Origin: Chitinophaga pinensis
GTDB lineage: Bacteria; Bacteroidota; Bacteroidia; 2-12-FULL-35-15
NCBI GenBank assembly: GCA_945885475.1
Contig: CAMCYR010000020.1
Coordinates: 1 to 55,656 of the forward strand
Length of the DNA: 55,656 nt
Direction of reading: 5' to 3'
Below, in pieces: positions 15,810 through 24,497 of this stretch (position 1 is the stretch's first letter; every line of letters starts with the position of its first letter). The translations under genes were made by a program, and so were the position numbers. The notes beneath the pieces are model-generated. The model had not been told where the DNA came from, searched no databases, and saw only the letters and a list, made by a program, of their open reading frames with translations.

Positions 15810-16823
15810 TTATGAATTTTGCTCCAATTTAGCTTCAATCGCTAATGTAGCATGAGGAACACTTCTTAAGCGTTGCTTAGAGATCAATTTACCCGTTGAT
15901 CTGCAAATACCATATGTTTTGTTTTCGATACGGATCAATGCATTCTGAAGATTTTGAATAAATTTCTCCTGACGACCAGCCAAATGAGCTGTTTCTTCTT
16001 TTGACAATACATCAGAACCATCTTCTAACAACTTGAACGTAGGAGACGTATCATCTGTCCCGTGATCATCCTTGTGAGAAAGAGTGCTCTTCAGCAATTC
16101 AAAATCTTTTTGAGCTTCAGATAATTTTTTGAGAATCAATTCCTTGAATTCTTTTAATTCGCTGTCAGAATAACGGGTACGTGTATCTGTATTGATATGC
16201 GGTTTAGGAGCAGGCCCCAAGGGCTTACGGATAGAAGGCGTTTTGTATTCTACCACCATTGGTGCTTCATCAGAACTATAATCATCATCAGTTGCAAACT
16301 CACGTTTTTTCTTAGCCAAAGCCTCCGCCTTTTTAGCAACAACAGGAGAAACTTTAGGAGCTACAACCGGTTTGGCCGGAGCTACTTTTTTCACTTCTAC
16401 CTTAGCTGGCTTCGCAACTACTTTAGCTACAGGTTTAGGACTTACTTTTTTTGCTACAGGCTTAACGATTTTTTTTGCAACAACTTTTTTAGCAATTACT
16501 TTTTTTACCACTTTTTTAGGAGCTGCTTTTTTTGCAACAACTTTTTTAACCGGCTTTTTAGCAACTACCTTTTTAACTATTTTTTTTGCAAGCACCTTTT
16601 TAACAGGTTTTTTTGCAATTGCTTTTTTTACAGGTTTAACCGCTTTTTTAGGAGCTGCTTTTTTTGCAACTACCTTTTTAACAGGTTTTTTTGCTACTGC
16701 TTTTTTTGCAGGTTTTACAACTTTTTTAGGAGCTGCTTTTTTTGCAGGCTTTTTTGCTACCGCTTTCTTTGCAGGTTTTGCAGCTTTTTTTGCCGGTTTG
16801 CCTTTTTGCGCTTTTTTAGCCAT
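15810..16823 (-). CDS. DksA/TraR-family protein with a long histone-H1-like N-terminal tail
   Basis: The 337-residue product has two parts. Residues 1 to about 170 are almost only Lys, Ala, Pro and Val in short repeats (AKKPVKKVVAKKAAPKK), like the tails of histone H1 and bacterial H1-like proteins, and should bind DNA or RNA. Residues about 205-337 are a DksA/TraR-like coiled coil and end domain (YSDSELKEFKELILKKL, then YGICRSTGKLISKQRLRSV and PHATLAIEAK). Only one Cys (307) of the four zinc-finger Cys is left, as I recall for other Bacteroidota homologues. DksA proteins act on RNA polymerase in the stringent response. The gene follows ileS by 8 bp, so the two are co-transcribed. A role in nucleoid or transcription control is inferred. 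Confidence 0.82.
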   Translation of the reverse strand: MAKKAQKGKPAKKAAKPAKKAVAKKPAKKAAPKKVVKPAKKAVAKKPVKKVVAKKAAPKKAVKPVKKAIAKKPVKKVLAKKIVKKVVAKKPVKKVVAKKAAPKKVVKKVIAKKVVAKKIVKPVAKKVSPKPVAKVVAKPAKVEVKKVAPAKPVVAPKVSPVVAKKAEALAKKKREFATDDDYSSDEAPMVVEYKTPSIRKPLGPAPKPHINTDTRTRYSDSELKEFKELILKKLSEAQKDFELLKSTLSHKDDHGTDDTSPTFKLLEDGSDVLSKEETAHLAGRQEKFIQNLQNALIRIENKTYGICRSTGKLISKQRLRSVPHATLAIEAKLEQNS

Positions 16824-16831
16824 TGTATTTT

Positions 16832-19800
16832 CTAGTTTAGTAGTTTGGTTATAGAAATTAATGTCTTGATGTCTTCCTCTATTTCAACTTCAGAGCCATT
16901 TGCAGACTCCACAGTATCAACAAGTTCTAACGAAGAAGCAAGAATTTCAGCGCAAATATAGTCCAAATTATTATTTATGGCAGAATTTATCGCACTATTT
17001 CTTTGAATTTTCACCTCAATACGGTCTGTAACATCTAAATTATTGTCCTTGCGGAGATTTTGGATCCTGTTTACCAATTCACGGGCAAGTCCTTCTTCAC
17101 GCAGCTCCGCACTTATCGTAACATCCAGAGCAACAGTAAGTTGTCCAAAATTTACAACTTTCCATCCCGGGATATCTACCGGTATAATCTCCACATCTTC
17201 GTTGTCCAAAATAATCGATTCGCCATCAAATTTCATCTCAAAATTGCCCGTCTTTTCAATTCCAGAGATGATCGCCTGCGCATTTTCGTTCGCAAAGGTC
17301 TGAACAGATTTCATGTGCTTACCACATTTTTTTCCAAGCGTCTTGAAATTCAATTTCAGGTTTTTCACAATTTGCGTTTGTGATTCATCTACCAATTCTA
17401 AACTCTTCACATTCACTTCCGACAAGATCAGATCCTTCACCGCCTCAATTTTTACTTTGTAAGAATCGTCCAGAATAGGAATTTGAATTCTTTCCAAAGG
17501 CTGACGCACACGGATATTTTCTTTTTTGCGGATAGACAGAACCATCGAAGAGATCTTTTGTGCCAATTCCATCCGCTCTTCCAGATCTTTATCAATTAAG
17601 AAGGTATCCGACACAGGGAAGTCACTCAGGTGAATTGATTCAGATTTATCGCGGTGTGTGATTGAATTCAAATCGGTGAACAAACGATCCATAAAGAAAG
17701 GAGCGATGGGTGCTGCTAATTGTGCGATCACTTCCAAGCAGCGATAAAGCGTTTGGTAAGCAGCAATTTTATCTTCCGAATAATCTCCTTTCCAAAAACG
17801 TCTTCTGCACAGTCGAACATACCAATTACTCAAATGTTCATCAACAAAACGCTCGATATATCTGCCAGCGCGGTGCGGTTCGTAATCAGCATACGCTTCG
17901 TCCACTTTCTTTATCAAGGTATTTAATTCAGAGATGATCCATCGATCGATTTCTGCACGCTCCAACATTGGTATTTCAGCCTCTTTATAGGCGAATCCAT
18001 CCACATTTGCATATAATGAGAAAAACGAATAGGTGTTGTGAAGCGTACCAAAAAATTTACGTTGCACTTCTGATATTCCTTCTAAATCAAATTTTAAATT
18101 ATCCCAAGGAGCTGCATTGGTGATCATATACCAGCGGGTTGCATCCGGACCATATTTTTCAATGGTGATGAACGGATCAACAGCATTTCCTAAACGCTTA
18201 CTCATTTTTTGTCCGTTTTTATCCAACACCAAGCCGTTGGATACTACATTTTTAAAGGCGACAGAATCGAAGCACATGGTACCGATTGCATGCAGTGTAA
18301 AAAACCAACCACGGGTTTGGTCAACACCTTCAGCAATAAAATCGGCAGGGAAATATTTTTTCTGATCAATTAATTCTTTGTTCTCAAACGGATAATGCAA
18401 TTGCGCATAGGGCATTGCACCAGAATCAAACCATACATCAATTAGATCCGGTTCACGGAAAAGCTTTTTGCCATTGCGTTCCAGAATGATGCTATCAGCA
18501 TACGGTTTATGTAAATCGAATGAATTGTAATTTGCTTCCGACATATCACCTGCATTAAATTTCGCAAGCGGATTGTCTATCATCGCATTTTTTGCAACAG
18601 CATTTTCAATTTCTTTTTTCAGCTGTTCCACCGATTCAATACAAATTTGCTCGGTTTTATCTTCACTCGTCCAGATAGGAATTGGAATTCCCCAAAAGCG
18701 TGAACGTGATAAATTCCAGTCGTTCAAATTTTCCAACCAGTTACCAAAACGCCCAGTACCGGTTGATTCCGGCTTCCAGTTGATGGTTTTATTCAAGTCG
18801 ATCATACGCTCCTTATAATCGGTCGTTTTAATAAACCACGAATCCAAGGGATAATACAAAACAGGTTTGTCTGTTCTCCAGCAATGCGGATAACTGTGTT
18901 CGTAGGTTTCCTTTTTGAAAAGTTTTCCTTCTTCTTGTAATTTTAAAACAATACGTTCGTCAACGCTCAGATATGCTTTCAGCTCTTTAATTTTTCCGGA
19001 AGCTTCCAATACTTTTTTCTGATGCTGAAATTCAGCTTCCTTTTCTTGGTCTGTTAAATAAGCTTCTTTTACATATTCTTCGCCATATAAGAAAACGCCA
19101 TCTTTGATCTCCGGTAAAAATTTACCACGCTTGTCAACAAGTGTTAATGAGCCAATTCCATTTTGTTTCGCCACTCTAAAATCGTCTGCACCAAAACTCG
19201 GAGCAATGTGCACGATACCTGTTCCGTCTTCCGTTGTTACGAAATCACCGATGATCACTTTGAATGCATCGCCATCGGTAGGTTTCGCGAATGTTAAAAG
19301 TTGTTCGTAGGAAATTCCATCTAAGTCAGAACCTTTATATTCAGATATAATTTCAAAAGGAACAGCTTTGTCTCCTGCTTTGTAATCTTCAAACTTTAAT
19401 TCTTTATTTTTTTCCGGAAAATGTTTTCCAACAAGTTCTTTTGCAAGAATAACATTTGTAATGATGTGAGAAAAGGGATTAAATGTTTTCACTAAAACAT
19501 AGTCAATATTTTTCCCAACCGCCAAAGCCGTATTAGAAGGCAAAGTCCAGGGTGTTGTTGTCCAAGCTAAAAAATAAACATCTCCAGCTAACTTTAAACT
19601 TTCCAACTTTGAACTTTGAACTGCCTTAAACATCGCCACAGCCGTTCTATCTTTCACATCTCTGTAGCACCCCGGTTGATTCAACTCATGGGATGACAAT
19701 CCGGTACCCGCGGCAGGTGAATAGGGCTGAATGGTAAATCCTTTGTAGATCGATCCTTTCGCATACAAATTGTTTAATAACCACCATACACTTTCAATGT

Positions 19801-20269
19801 ATTTATTATCGTAAGTAATGTATGGATGTTCCATATCTACCCAATAGCCCATTTTTGCTGTTACATCCGCCCACACATCCGTATATTTCATGACATCTTT
19901 ACGACATTCAATGTTATACTGCTCAACAGTTATTTTTTTACCAATATCTTCTTTTGTAATCCCTAAAGTCTTTTCAACACTCAGTTCTATTGGCAAACCG
20001 TGTGTATCCCAACCCGCTTTCCGTTTTACTTGAAAGCCTTTTTGTGTTTTGTAACGACAAAAAATATCCTTAATCGAACGCGCCATTACATGGTGAATAC
20101 CCGGCAATCCGTTTGCACTTGGCGGTCCTTCATAAAAAACGAAAGGCGTTTTTCCTTCACGGGAAGTGATGGATTTTTCGAATGTATTATTTTCGTCCCA
20201 GGTCTTTTGAACATCCTTTGCAGTTTGCGAAAGGTTGAGACCGGTATATGTTTTATAATTCTTGCTCAT
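16832..20269 (-). CDS. ileS: Isoleucyl-tRNA synthetase (GxHH signature)
   Basis: The start is placed at the ATG at 20267-20269 (MSKNYKTYTGLNLS); the frame upstream contains an implausible Phe/His-rich extension. The 1145-residue product charges tRNA-Ile. The class I HIGH signature reads GIHH (residues 57-60), the KMSKS loop reads KMSKR (688-692), and the CP1 editing domain has the AWTTTPWTLPSNTAL block. The C-terminus holds the anticodon-binding and extended domains. A GxHH signature in place of HxGH has been linked in IleRS2-type enzymes to very high mupirocin resistance. The promoter box TACCTTTG reads on the minus strand at 20313-20306. The DksA-like gene follows after 8 bp. Confidence 0.95.
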   Translation of the reverse strand: MSKNYKTYTGLNLSQTAKDVQKTWDENNTFEKSITSREGKTPFVFYEGPPSANGLPGIHHVMARSIKDIFCRYKTQKGFQVKRKAGWDTHGLPIELSVEKTLGITKEDIGKKITVEQYNIECRKDVMKYTDVWADVTAKMGYWVDMEHPYITYDNKYIESVWWLLNNLYAKGSIYKGFTIQPYSPAAGTGLSSHELNQPGCYRDVKDRTAVAMFKAVQSSKLESLKLAGDVYFLAWTTTPWTLPSNTALAVGKNIDYVLVKTFNPFSHIITNVILAKELVGKHFPEKNKELKFEDYKAGDKAVPFEIISEYKGSDLDGISYEQLLTFAKPTDGDAFKVIIGDFVTTEDGTGIVHIAPSFGADDFRVAKQNGIGSLTLVDKRGKFLPEIKDGVFLYGEEYVKEAYLTDQEKEAEFQHQKKVLEASGKIKELKAYLSVDERIVLKLQEEGKLFKKETYEHSYPHCWRTDKPVLYYPLDSWFIKTTDYKERMIDLNKTINWKPESTGTGRFGNWLENLNDWNLSRSRFWGIPIPIWTSEDKTEQICIESVEQLKKEIENAVAKNAMIDNPLAKFNAGDMSEANYNSFDLHKPYADSIILERNGKKLFREPDLIDVWFDSGAMPYAQLHYPFENKELIDQKKYFPADFIAEGVDQTRGWFFTLHAIGTMCFDSVAFKNVVSNGLVLDKNGQKMSKRLGNAVDPFITIEKYGPDATRWYMITNAAPWDNLKFDLEGISEVQRKFFGTLHNTYSFFSLYANVDGFAYKEAEIPMLERAEIDRWIISELNTLIKKVDEAYADYEPHRAGRYIERFVDEHLSNWYVRLCRRRFWKGDYSEDKIAAYQTLYRCLEVIAQLAAPIAPFFMDRLFTDLNSITHRDKSESIHLSDFPVSDTFLIDKDLEERMELAQKISSMVLSIRKKENIRVRQPLERIQIPILDDSYKVKIEAVKDLILSEVNVKSLELVDESQTQIVKNLKLNFKTLGKKCGKHMKSVQTFANENAQAIISGIEKTGNFEMKFDGESIILDNEDVEIIPVDIPGWKVVNFGQLTVALDVTISAELREEGLARELVNRIQNLRKDNNLDVTDRIEVKIQRNSAINSAINNNLDYICAEILASSLELVDTVESANGSEVEIEEDIKTLISITKLLN

Positions 20270-20305
20270 AATCAGTAATGCGATATGTAAATAAAAAAAG
20301 GAGTG

Positions 20306-20313
20306 CAAAGGTA
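20306..20313 (-). promoter_or_regulatory. -7 box of the ileS operon
   Basis: On the minus strand TACCTTTG (20313 to 20306) fits TAnnTTTG and lies 36 bp before the ileS ATG. No TTG lies at the ideal distance upstream. Confidence 0.45.
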
Positions 20314-20347
20314 GTAAATAATCTATAAAAACCTACTGCTTAAAGGC

Positions 20348-21010
20348 TTACGCTTTATCAGAATGTAGTTTTTTATATTTTTTCAAAACTATAGTAATTA
20401 GCACCGTACCAAAAAGTGTAGGCAGCAGCCACAGGGCAATCGGAGGCAGAAAAGGGAAAAAGCGATAATTATTCACTAAAAAAGCAGTCATGGTTGCAAT
20501 ATAAGCACCCCCCATTTGTCCGATATGTTTATACATCCAGAACATTTTTTCCGTTGGTGCTTTTTTAAATTTCCGATATTCCTGCCAAACACCCAAGGCA
20601 TAAAAAACGCCAAAGATCAACAAGACATACCCTGCATCGTTATTTCTGATAGCATTGGTGATTCCCAAATACAGCATAAAAACAGTAGCGAGTGCACCAA
20701 CAACTAATCCAATATAATCAAGCACTTCAGGATTTTGACCTTGATTTAATTTCTTTAGATACAAAATACGGTATCCGTTAAAAGCGCCTTGAAAACTAAA
20801 GAATGCAATGAGTACAAAAAAGATCATTTCTTTGTAGAAAGACATATAAATACTGGACACAAAAATAACGGCCATACTCCAGAAATAAAGTTTACCATTG
20901 AAGCGATGTGCTTTGCCGCCTTTTATGGTAAGCATTGCGATCAAACCGGTAATAAGGGCAATTGCACCGGCAAGAATGTGAATGATCTTGATAAAAAGAT
21001 AGAGGGTCAT
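20348..21010 (-). CDS. Multi-pass membrane protein, DUF2306-like
   Basis: The 220-residue product has about seven hydrophobic helices with short polar loops. Its first helix holds a conserved-looking His (FIKIIHILAGAIALITGLIA), followed by KGGKAHRFNGKLYFWSM, then a further His in WMYKHIGQMGGAYIA. This pattern (His in helix 1, KGG..HR..G.., later H..M) resembles the DUF2306 membrane family; the function of that family is unknown to me. The ATG lies 3 bp after the RidA-like gene's stop, so the two are translationally close and share an operon. Location is the inner membrane. The family assignment is moderate. Confidence 0.75.
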   Translation of the reverse strand: MTLYLFIKIIHILAGAIALITGLIAMLTIKGGKAHRFNGKLYFWSMAVIFVSSIYMSFYKEMIFFVLIAFFSFQGAFNGYRILYLKKLNQGQNPEVLDYIGLVVGALATVFMLYLGITNAIRNNDAGYVLLIFGVFYALGVWQEYRKFKKAPTEKMFWMYKHIGQMGGAYIATMTAFLVNNYRFFPFLPPIALWLLPTLFGTVLITIVLKKYKKLHSDKA

Positions 21011-21013
21011 CCT

Positions 21014-21430
21014 TTAAATGGTTGCTATAACTTTTAGTTCGATTGCAATAGGAGTTGGCAAACAGTTGATCTCAATGGTTGTTCTGCAAGGCTGATTGTC
21101 TTTGAACCACTCAGCATAAACACGGTTATAGGTTGCAAAATCGTCTTTCATATTGGTAAGAAAAACCTGCACATCCACAATGTTATCCCAACTGCTGCCG
21201 GCATCTTCCAGAATGTATTTAATATTTTGAAACACACATCTACATTGCGTTTCTATATCGTAAGAAACAATGTTTCCATTTTCATCGAGTTCAACCCCAG
21301 GAATTTTTTTAGATCCACGTTCACGCGGACCAACTCCTGAAAGAAACAATAAGTTACCTACTCTGCGCGCATGAGGATAAGCGCCAACCGGTTCGGGTGC
21401 TTTGCTTGAATTTATTCTGTCTTCTGCCAT
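21014..21430 (-). CDS. RidA-family protein, 2-aminomuconate-deaminase-like
   Basis: The 138-residue product is a full-length Rid/YjgF/UK114 protein with APEPVGAYPHARRVGN, LLFLSGVGPRERGS, NIVDVQVFLTNMKDDFATYN and PCRTTIEINCLPTPIAIELK. The GPRERGS block and the short inserted strand (IPGVELDENGNIVSYD) match the branch annotated as 2-aminomuconate deaminase more than the generic RidA branch, which hydrolyses 2-aminoacrylate. With the aldehyde dehydrogenase at 7351 it would give two consecutive steps of 3-hydroxyanthranilate breakdown. The other genes of that pathway are not in this window. It is the first gene of a two-gene operon with the DUF2306-like protein. Confidence 0.88.
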   Translation of the reverse strand: MAEDRINSSKAPEPVGAYPHARRVGNLLFLSGVGPRERGSKKIPGVELDENGNIVSYDIETQCRCVFQNIKYILEDAGSSWDNIVDVQVFLTNMKDDFATYNRVYAEWFKDNQPCRTTIEINCLPTPIAIELKVIATI

Positions 21431-21519
21431 AATTCGAAAAACTAACTAATAGAATTCAAATATAATGTATTTTATTTTTTATCGGAGAACTATTTATTTG
21501 TTACTTTCACAAAAAAATT

Positions 21520-21593
21520 GGGGGATTAGCTCATTTGGCTAGAGCGCTTCGCTGGCAGTGAAGAGGCGACCGGTTCGAATCCGGTATTCTCCA
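21520..21593 (+). tRNA. tRNA-Ala (anticodon GGC)
   Basis: A complete cloverleaf can be drawn: acceptor GGGGGAT with ATTCTCC (some G-U pairs), D-stem GCTC/GAGC, anticodon stem CTTCG/TGAAG around loop CTGGCAG (anticodon GGC), and T-arm ACCGG-TTCGAAT-CCGGT. The discriminator is A and CCA is not encoded. It reads alanine GCC/GCU codons. Accessory DNA follows directly, which is typical beside tRNA genes. Confidence 0.95.
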
Positions 21594-21604
21594 CGAATGA
21601 AGAC

Positions 21605-21643
21605 AGGGGTTCGAGACTTTTAATAGTTTTTACCCCTTTTTGA
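21605..21643 (+). terminator. Possible tRNA terminator
   Basis: AGGGGT and ACCCCT can pair across a long AT-rich loop, followed by a short T run just after tRNA-Ala. The loop of about 20 nt makes this less certain than the other terminators. The left arm sits in GGGGTTCGAGAC, which echoes the T-arm of the tRNA. Confidence 0.4.
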
Positions 21644-21689
21644 TTTGCACAATAATAGCCCTGTAAACAATAAAAAAACATGTCCTAAT

Positions 21690-22604
21690 ATGATTTATTT
21701 AACTCAATTTAAAATTATTATCTTATTATTAGTAATCACCATAACTCATTCTAGTTGTAAGGTATATTACGATGTTAATACATTAAATTCAAAATTAAAA
21801 TCAAGTGTAGAAAATATAAATCAAAACTGTACATCAGTAACCAGTAAAATATCTGCTATGCAAACTGACTATTTAAAATTAAATTGTAAAAGCGTTGAAA
21901 AGCCTTTTCAAATTGCAAAACAACTTTTATATGAAACAGATGCGTTAGTTAAAGTGATGTCTAAATACCAAATGAATATTAATAATGAATATGAGAATTT
22001 TAAAGAGTATACCAATGGTAAGACTAAAATAGAGTCGGGAACTCAAGAATGGACGAAATTTAAATTTACCAAAAAAGCTATTAAATCTAATATCAAAATG
22101 CTTCAATCAAAAGGAAATGATGCAGTAAAAAAAGCAACAGCATTTAATAAGTACGCAAACGAAGATATTTTAAAAAACATTCAATATTGCGATGTCCCTT
22201 CTTTTAATTCAAAATTTGATGAAATGCTGCTAAATTTAGACAAAAGTCACAAAACATTTGTAGAACAATTAAGGGAGTATGAATCAAAAATGCAAGACAT
22301 GACAAATAAATTTAATCAAGTATTTCCTGATCAATGCAAATTATTGAATGAAGATTTCCAAAAAATAAAATCAGGTAAAGAGCGATTTGAATATATAAAA
22401 TCTGATGTGCAATTATGCGTAAATAAGTTTAAAATTTCTTCTGCAGGAAAACAGATAATTTATTCATGCGCTTCAGATTGGGAAATAGTTAATAAAGCTG
22501 AAAAAGATATAACAGCAAAACAAGCAGATTTAAATAATTTACAACAAAATATTCAAAGTTTGATAAGTCATATGCAAGCTGTAATTAATACAATGCAACA
22601 ATAA
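21690..22604 (+). CDS. Coiled-coil lipoprotein of unknown function
   Basis: The start is put at the ATG at 21690, which gives a 304-residue product with a hydrophobic signal and lipobox-like THSSC (Cys about residue 23). Starting at the TTG at 21645 would place 15 polar residues in front. The rest is Lys/Asn/Gln-rich, low in Gly and Pro, and predicted mostly helical with long coiled-coil stretches (LNKLQQNIQSLISHMQ-type heptads near the end). Seven or so Cys are scattered in the mature part, unusual for this genome's periplasmic proteins. No family is recognised. Base composition is more AT-rich than the neighbouring housekeeping genes, and the gene sits beside tRNA-Ala, both consistent with acquisition by transfer. 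Confidence 0.6.
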   Translation: MIYLTQFKIIILLLVITITHSSCKVYYDVNTLNSKLKSSVENINQNCTSVTSKISAMQTDYLKLNCKSVEKPFQIAKQLLYETDALVKVMSKYQMNINNEYENFKEYTNGKTKIESGTQEWTKFKFTKKAIKSNIKMLQSKGNDAVKKATAFNKYANEDILKNIQYCDVPSFNSKFDEMLLNLDKSHKTFVEQLREYESKMQDMTNKFNQVFPDQCKLLNEDFQKIKSGKERFEYIKSDVQLCVNKFKISSAGKQIIYSCASDWEIVNKAEKDITAKQADLNNLQQNIQSLISHMQAVINTMQQ

Positions 22605-22703
22605 TATACCATATATATAATTGGCAACCACACCTCTTTGAAATCCATTTTTTTACAAATGTTATTTTTTGAAAGTATTTAGGATCATAGCTTTAAATGA
22701 ATG

Positions 22704-24491
22704 TTACTCTTTCACAAACTTTTCTTTACCAATTACACGTCCTTTATTATCTACTAATTGAATAAAATATATTCCACTAGGTAATGAACTTACATTAAGT
22801 GATGCTGATTTTTCTTTTGTAAACACAAGCTGACCTAAGGTATTTACAATTTGTATACTTGAATAAATTGCTTTTGTATTTATTGTCAGCGTTGAATTTG
22901 TTGGGTTAGGATAAACAGTAAATGATGCAGTATTACTTATCGCATTTATCCCAGTACAAAGATCTACAACCATTGTTATTTGAGCAGTATTGGCACAAGC
23001 ATTTATATCGGTATACGTATACGTGATAATGTGTGTGCCTGCACCAGCAACAGAAGGAGAGAAAGTACTACCCACAATACCTGCACCAGTCCATGTTCCT
23101 CCTAAAGGCAATGCTATTAAACTGACCGAAGCAGAAGAAACGCATACATTTGTATCTGCTGCAGCTACACTTAATGAAGGCAGAGGGTTAACAGTTAAGT
23201 TTGTTGTTACAGTGCTATCGCATCCATTGGCAGCAGTTAGAGTATCGGTATAAGTACCAAATGTTGTATAGGTGCTTGTTCCTACTTGATAATTTTCACC
23301 TACACAAATATATGGAGATTGTATTCCCGTTATTGCAGCAGGTTCTGTTATAGTTCCTGTAGTTGAAGTACTACAACCATTTGCGTCTGTAACAGTACAC
23401 GTATACGAACCTGCAGAAAGTGCAGATGCTGTAACACCTGTTCCTCCAATTGGTGCCCATGAATAAGTATAACCCGGTGTACCACCGGATGCTGCAATAG
23501 AAGCAGAACCATTACTTAATCCATTACAACTTACATTGGTTTGTGATGGTGTTGTAGAAGGAGGAATATTTACATTTACTAAGGTAGTAGTGGTAGAAGT
23601 GCACCCTAATGCGTCTGTACCTGCAATTGTATAGGTAGTAGATATGCTCGGTGCTACTACTACAGAATTTCCTGATAAACTACCTGGCATCCATGTGTAT
23701 GCTGTTGCACCACTTGCGGTAAGGGTTGTAGAACCACCTGAACAAATAGTTGAGGAACTGGCATTCACTGTCATACTAGAAGTTCCTGATTGATATAGTC
23801 CTTTTATTTCACATGGAGTTAAAGCTCTGTTCCAAATACCAATATCATCTAATTTACCATTCCAAAAAAAACGGCCATTGCCAGCACCAATTAAAAAGTT
23901 AATATTTGCATTGCCTGCTGTTGGATAGTATTGCTGAGATACTAGATTGCTGTTAATGTAAAATTTTACTGAATCCATAGCGTTAATAGTAAACACAAAA
24001 TGTGTCCAAATATTAAGAGGGGGTGTATAATTTGAATTAGATACTGATTGTCCTATGTAATATGAAAATTCATTATCAATACCACCAGCTGGATAGTGCA
24101 TGATCATGACTGCTCCTTGATCATAGTAACCACTTTGATCCCTACCAATAATTACTCTGCCGCCACCAAGAGGATAAATAATAGTTTCTAATGAATCGGC
24201 ATTTACCCAAATAGAATAAGTAATAGGCTTGTATTGGATGTTGTTTAATGAATTAAGTAAAATATAATCATCTATTCCATCAAAATTATACGCCTTATTC
24301 ACATTACCAAACCTATCAGTTGTTAATGTTGCTCCATTTACAGTTCCATCATTGGTATTAACACTTTCATCAATAGCATTACCTGTAAAAGGCCACCAAC
24401 CGACTAAACCAGATGTTGGAACATAGCTAGGTACTTGTGAAAAAGCAGTTGTGCTTAATGCTAAACATAAAATTAGTAGTAGTTTTTTCAT
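22704..24491 (-). CDS. Secreted LamG-domain protein with SprB-type repeat and T9SS sorting domain
   Basis: The 595-residue product has a signal peptide ending at AFSQ, then a LamG/concanavalin-like domain (about residues 25-235; LVGWWPFTGNA, YNFDGIDDYI, GKLDDIGIWNRALT). Next comes an Ig-like segment rich in Ser and Thr (SSTICSGGSTTLTASGA), an SprB-type repeat (about 312-390; NVSCNGLSNGSASI, GGTPGYTYSWA, GSYTCTVTDANGC), and a further Ig-like part. The last 75 residues form a type A sorting domain (VYPNPTNSTL, IVNTLGQLV, SGIYFIQL). SprB repeats are found in gliding adhesins. I infer a surface or secreted adhesin-like protein, possibly carbohydrate-binding through LamG. A partial duplicate of its 3' end lies just upstream, at 24498. 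Confidence 0.85.
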   Translation of the reverse strand: MKKLLLILCLALSTTAFSQVPSYVPTSGLVGWWPFTGNAIDESVNTNDGTVNGATLTTDRFGNVNKAYNFDGIDDYILLNSLNNIQYKPITYSIWVNADSLETIIYPLGGGRVIIGRDQSGYYDQGAVMIMHYPAGGIDNEFSYYIGQSVSNSNYTPPLNIWTHFVFTINAMDSVKFYINSNLVSQQYYPTAGNANINFLIGAGNGRFFWNGKLDDIGIWNRALTPCEIKGLYQSGTSSMTVNASSSTICSGGSTTLTASGATAYTWMPGSLSGNSVVVAPSISTTYTIAGTDALGCTSTTTTLVNVNIPPSTTPSQTNVSCNGLSNGSASIAASGGTPGYTYSWAPIGGTGVTASALSAGSYTCTVTDANGCSTSTTGTITEPAAITGIQSPYICVGENYQVGTSTYTTFGTYTDTLTAANGCDSTVTTNLTVNPLPSLSVAAADTNVCVSSASVSLIALPLGGTWTGAGIVGSTFSPSVAGAGTHIITYTYTDINACANTAQITMVVDLCTGINAISNTASFTVYPNPTNSTLTINTKAIYSSIQIVNTLGQLVFTKEKSASLNVSSLPSGIYFIQLVDNKGRVIGKEKFVKE

Positions 24492-24497
24492 ATTATT

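Noticed and set aside
16197-16854. Two Phe/Ala-rich open frames (212 and 160 codons) on the plus strand
   Set aside because: They are the antisense of the Lys/Ala/Pro repeats of the DksA-like gene; composition bias alone keeps them open.
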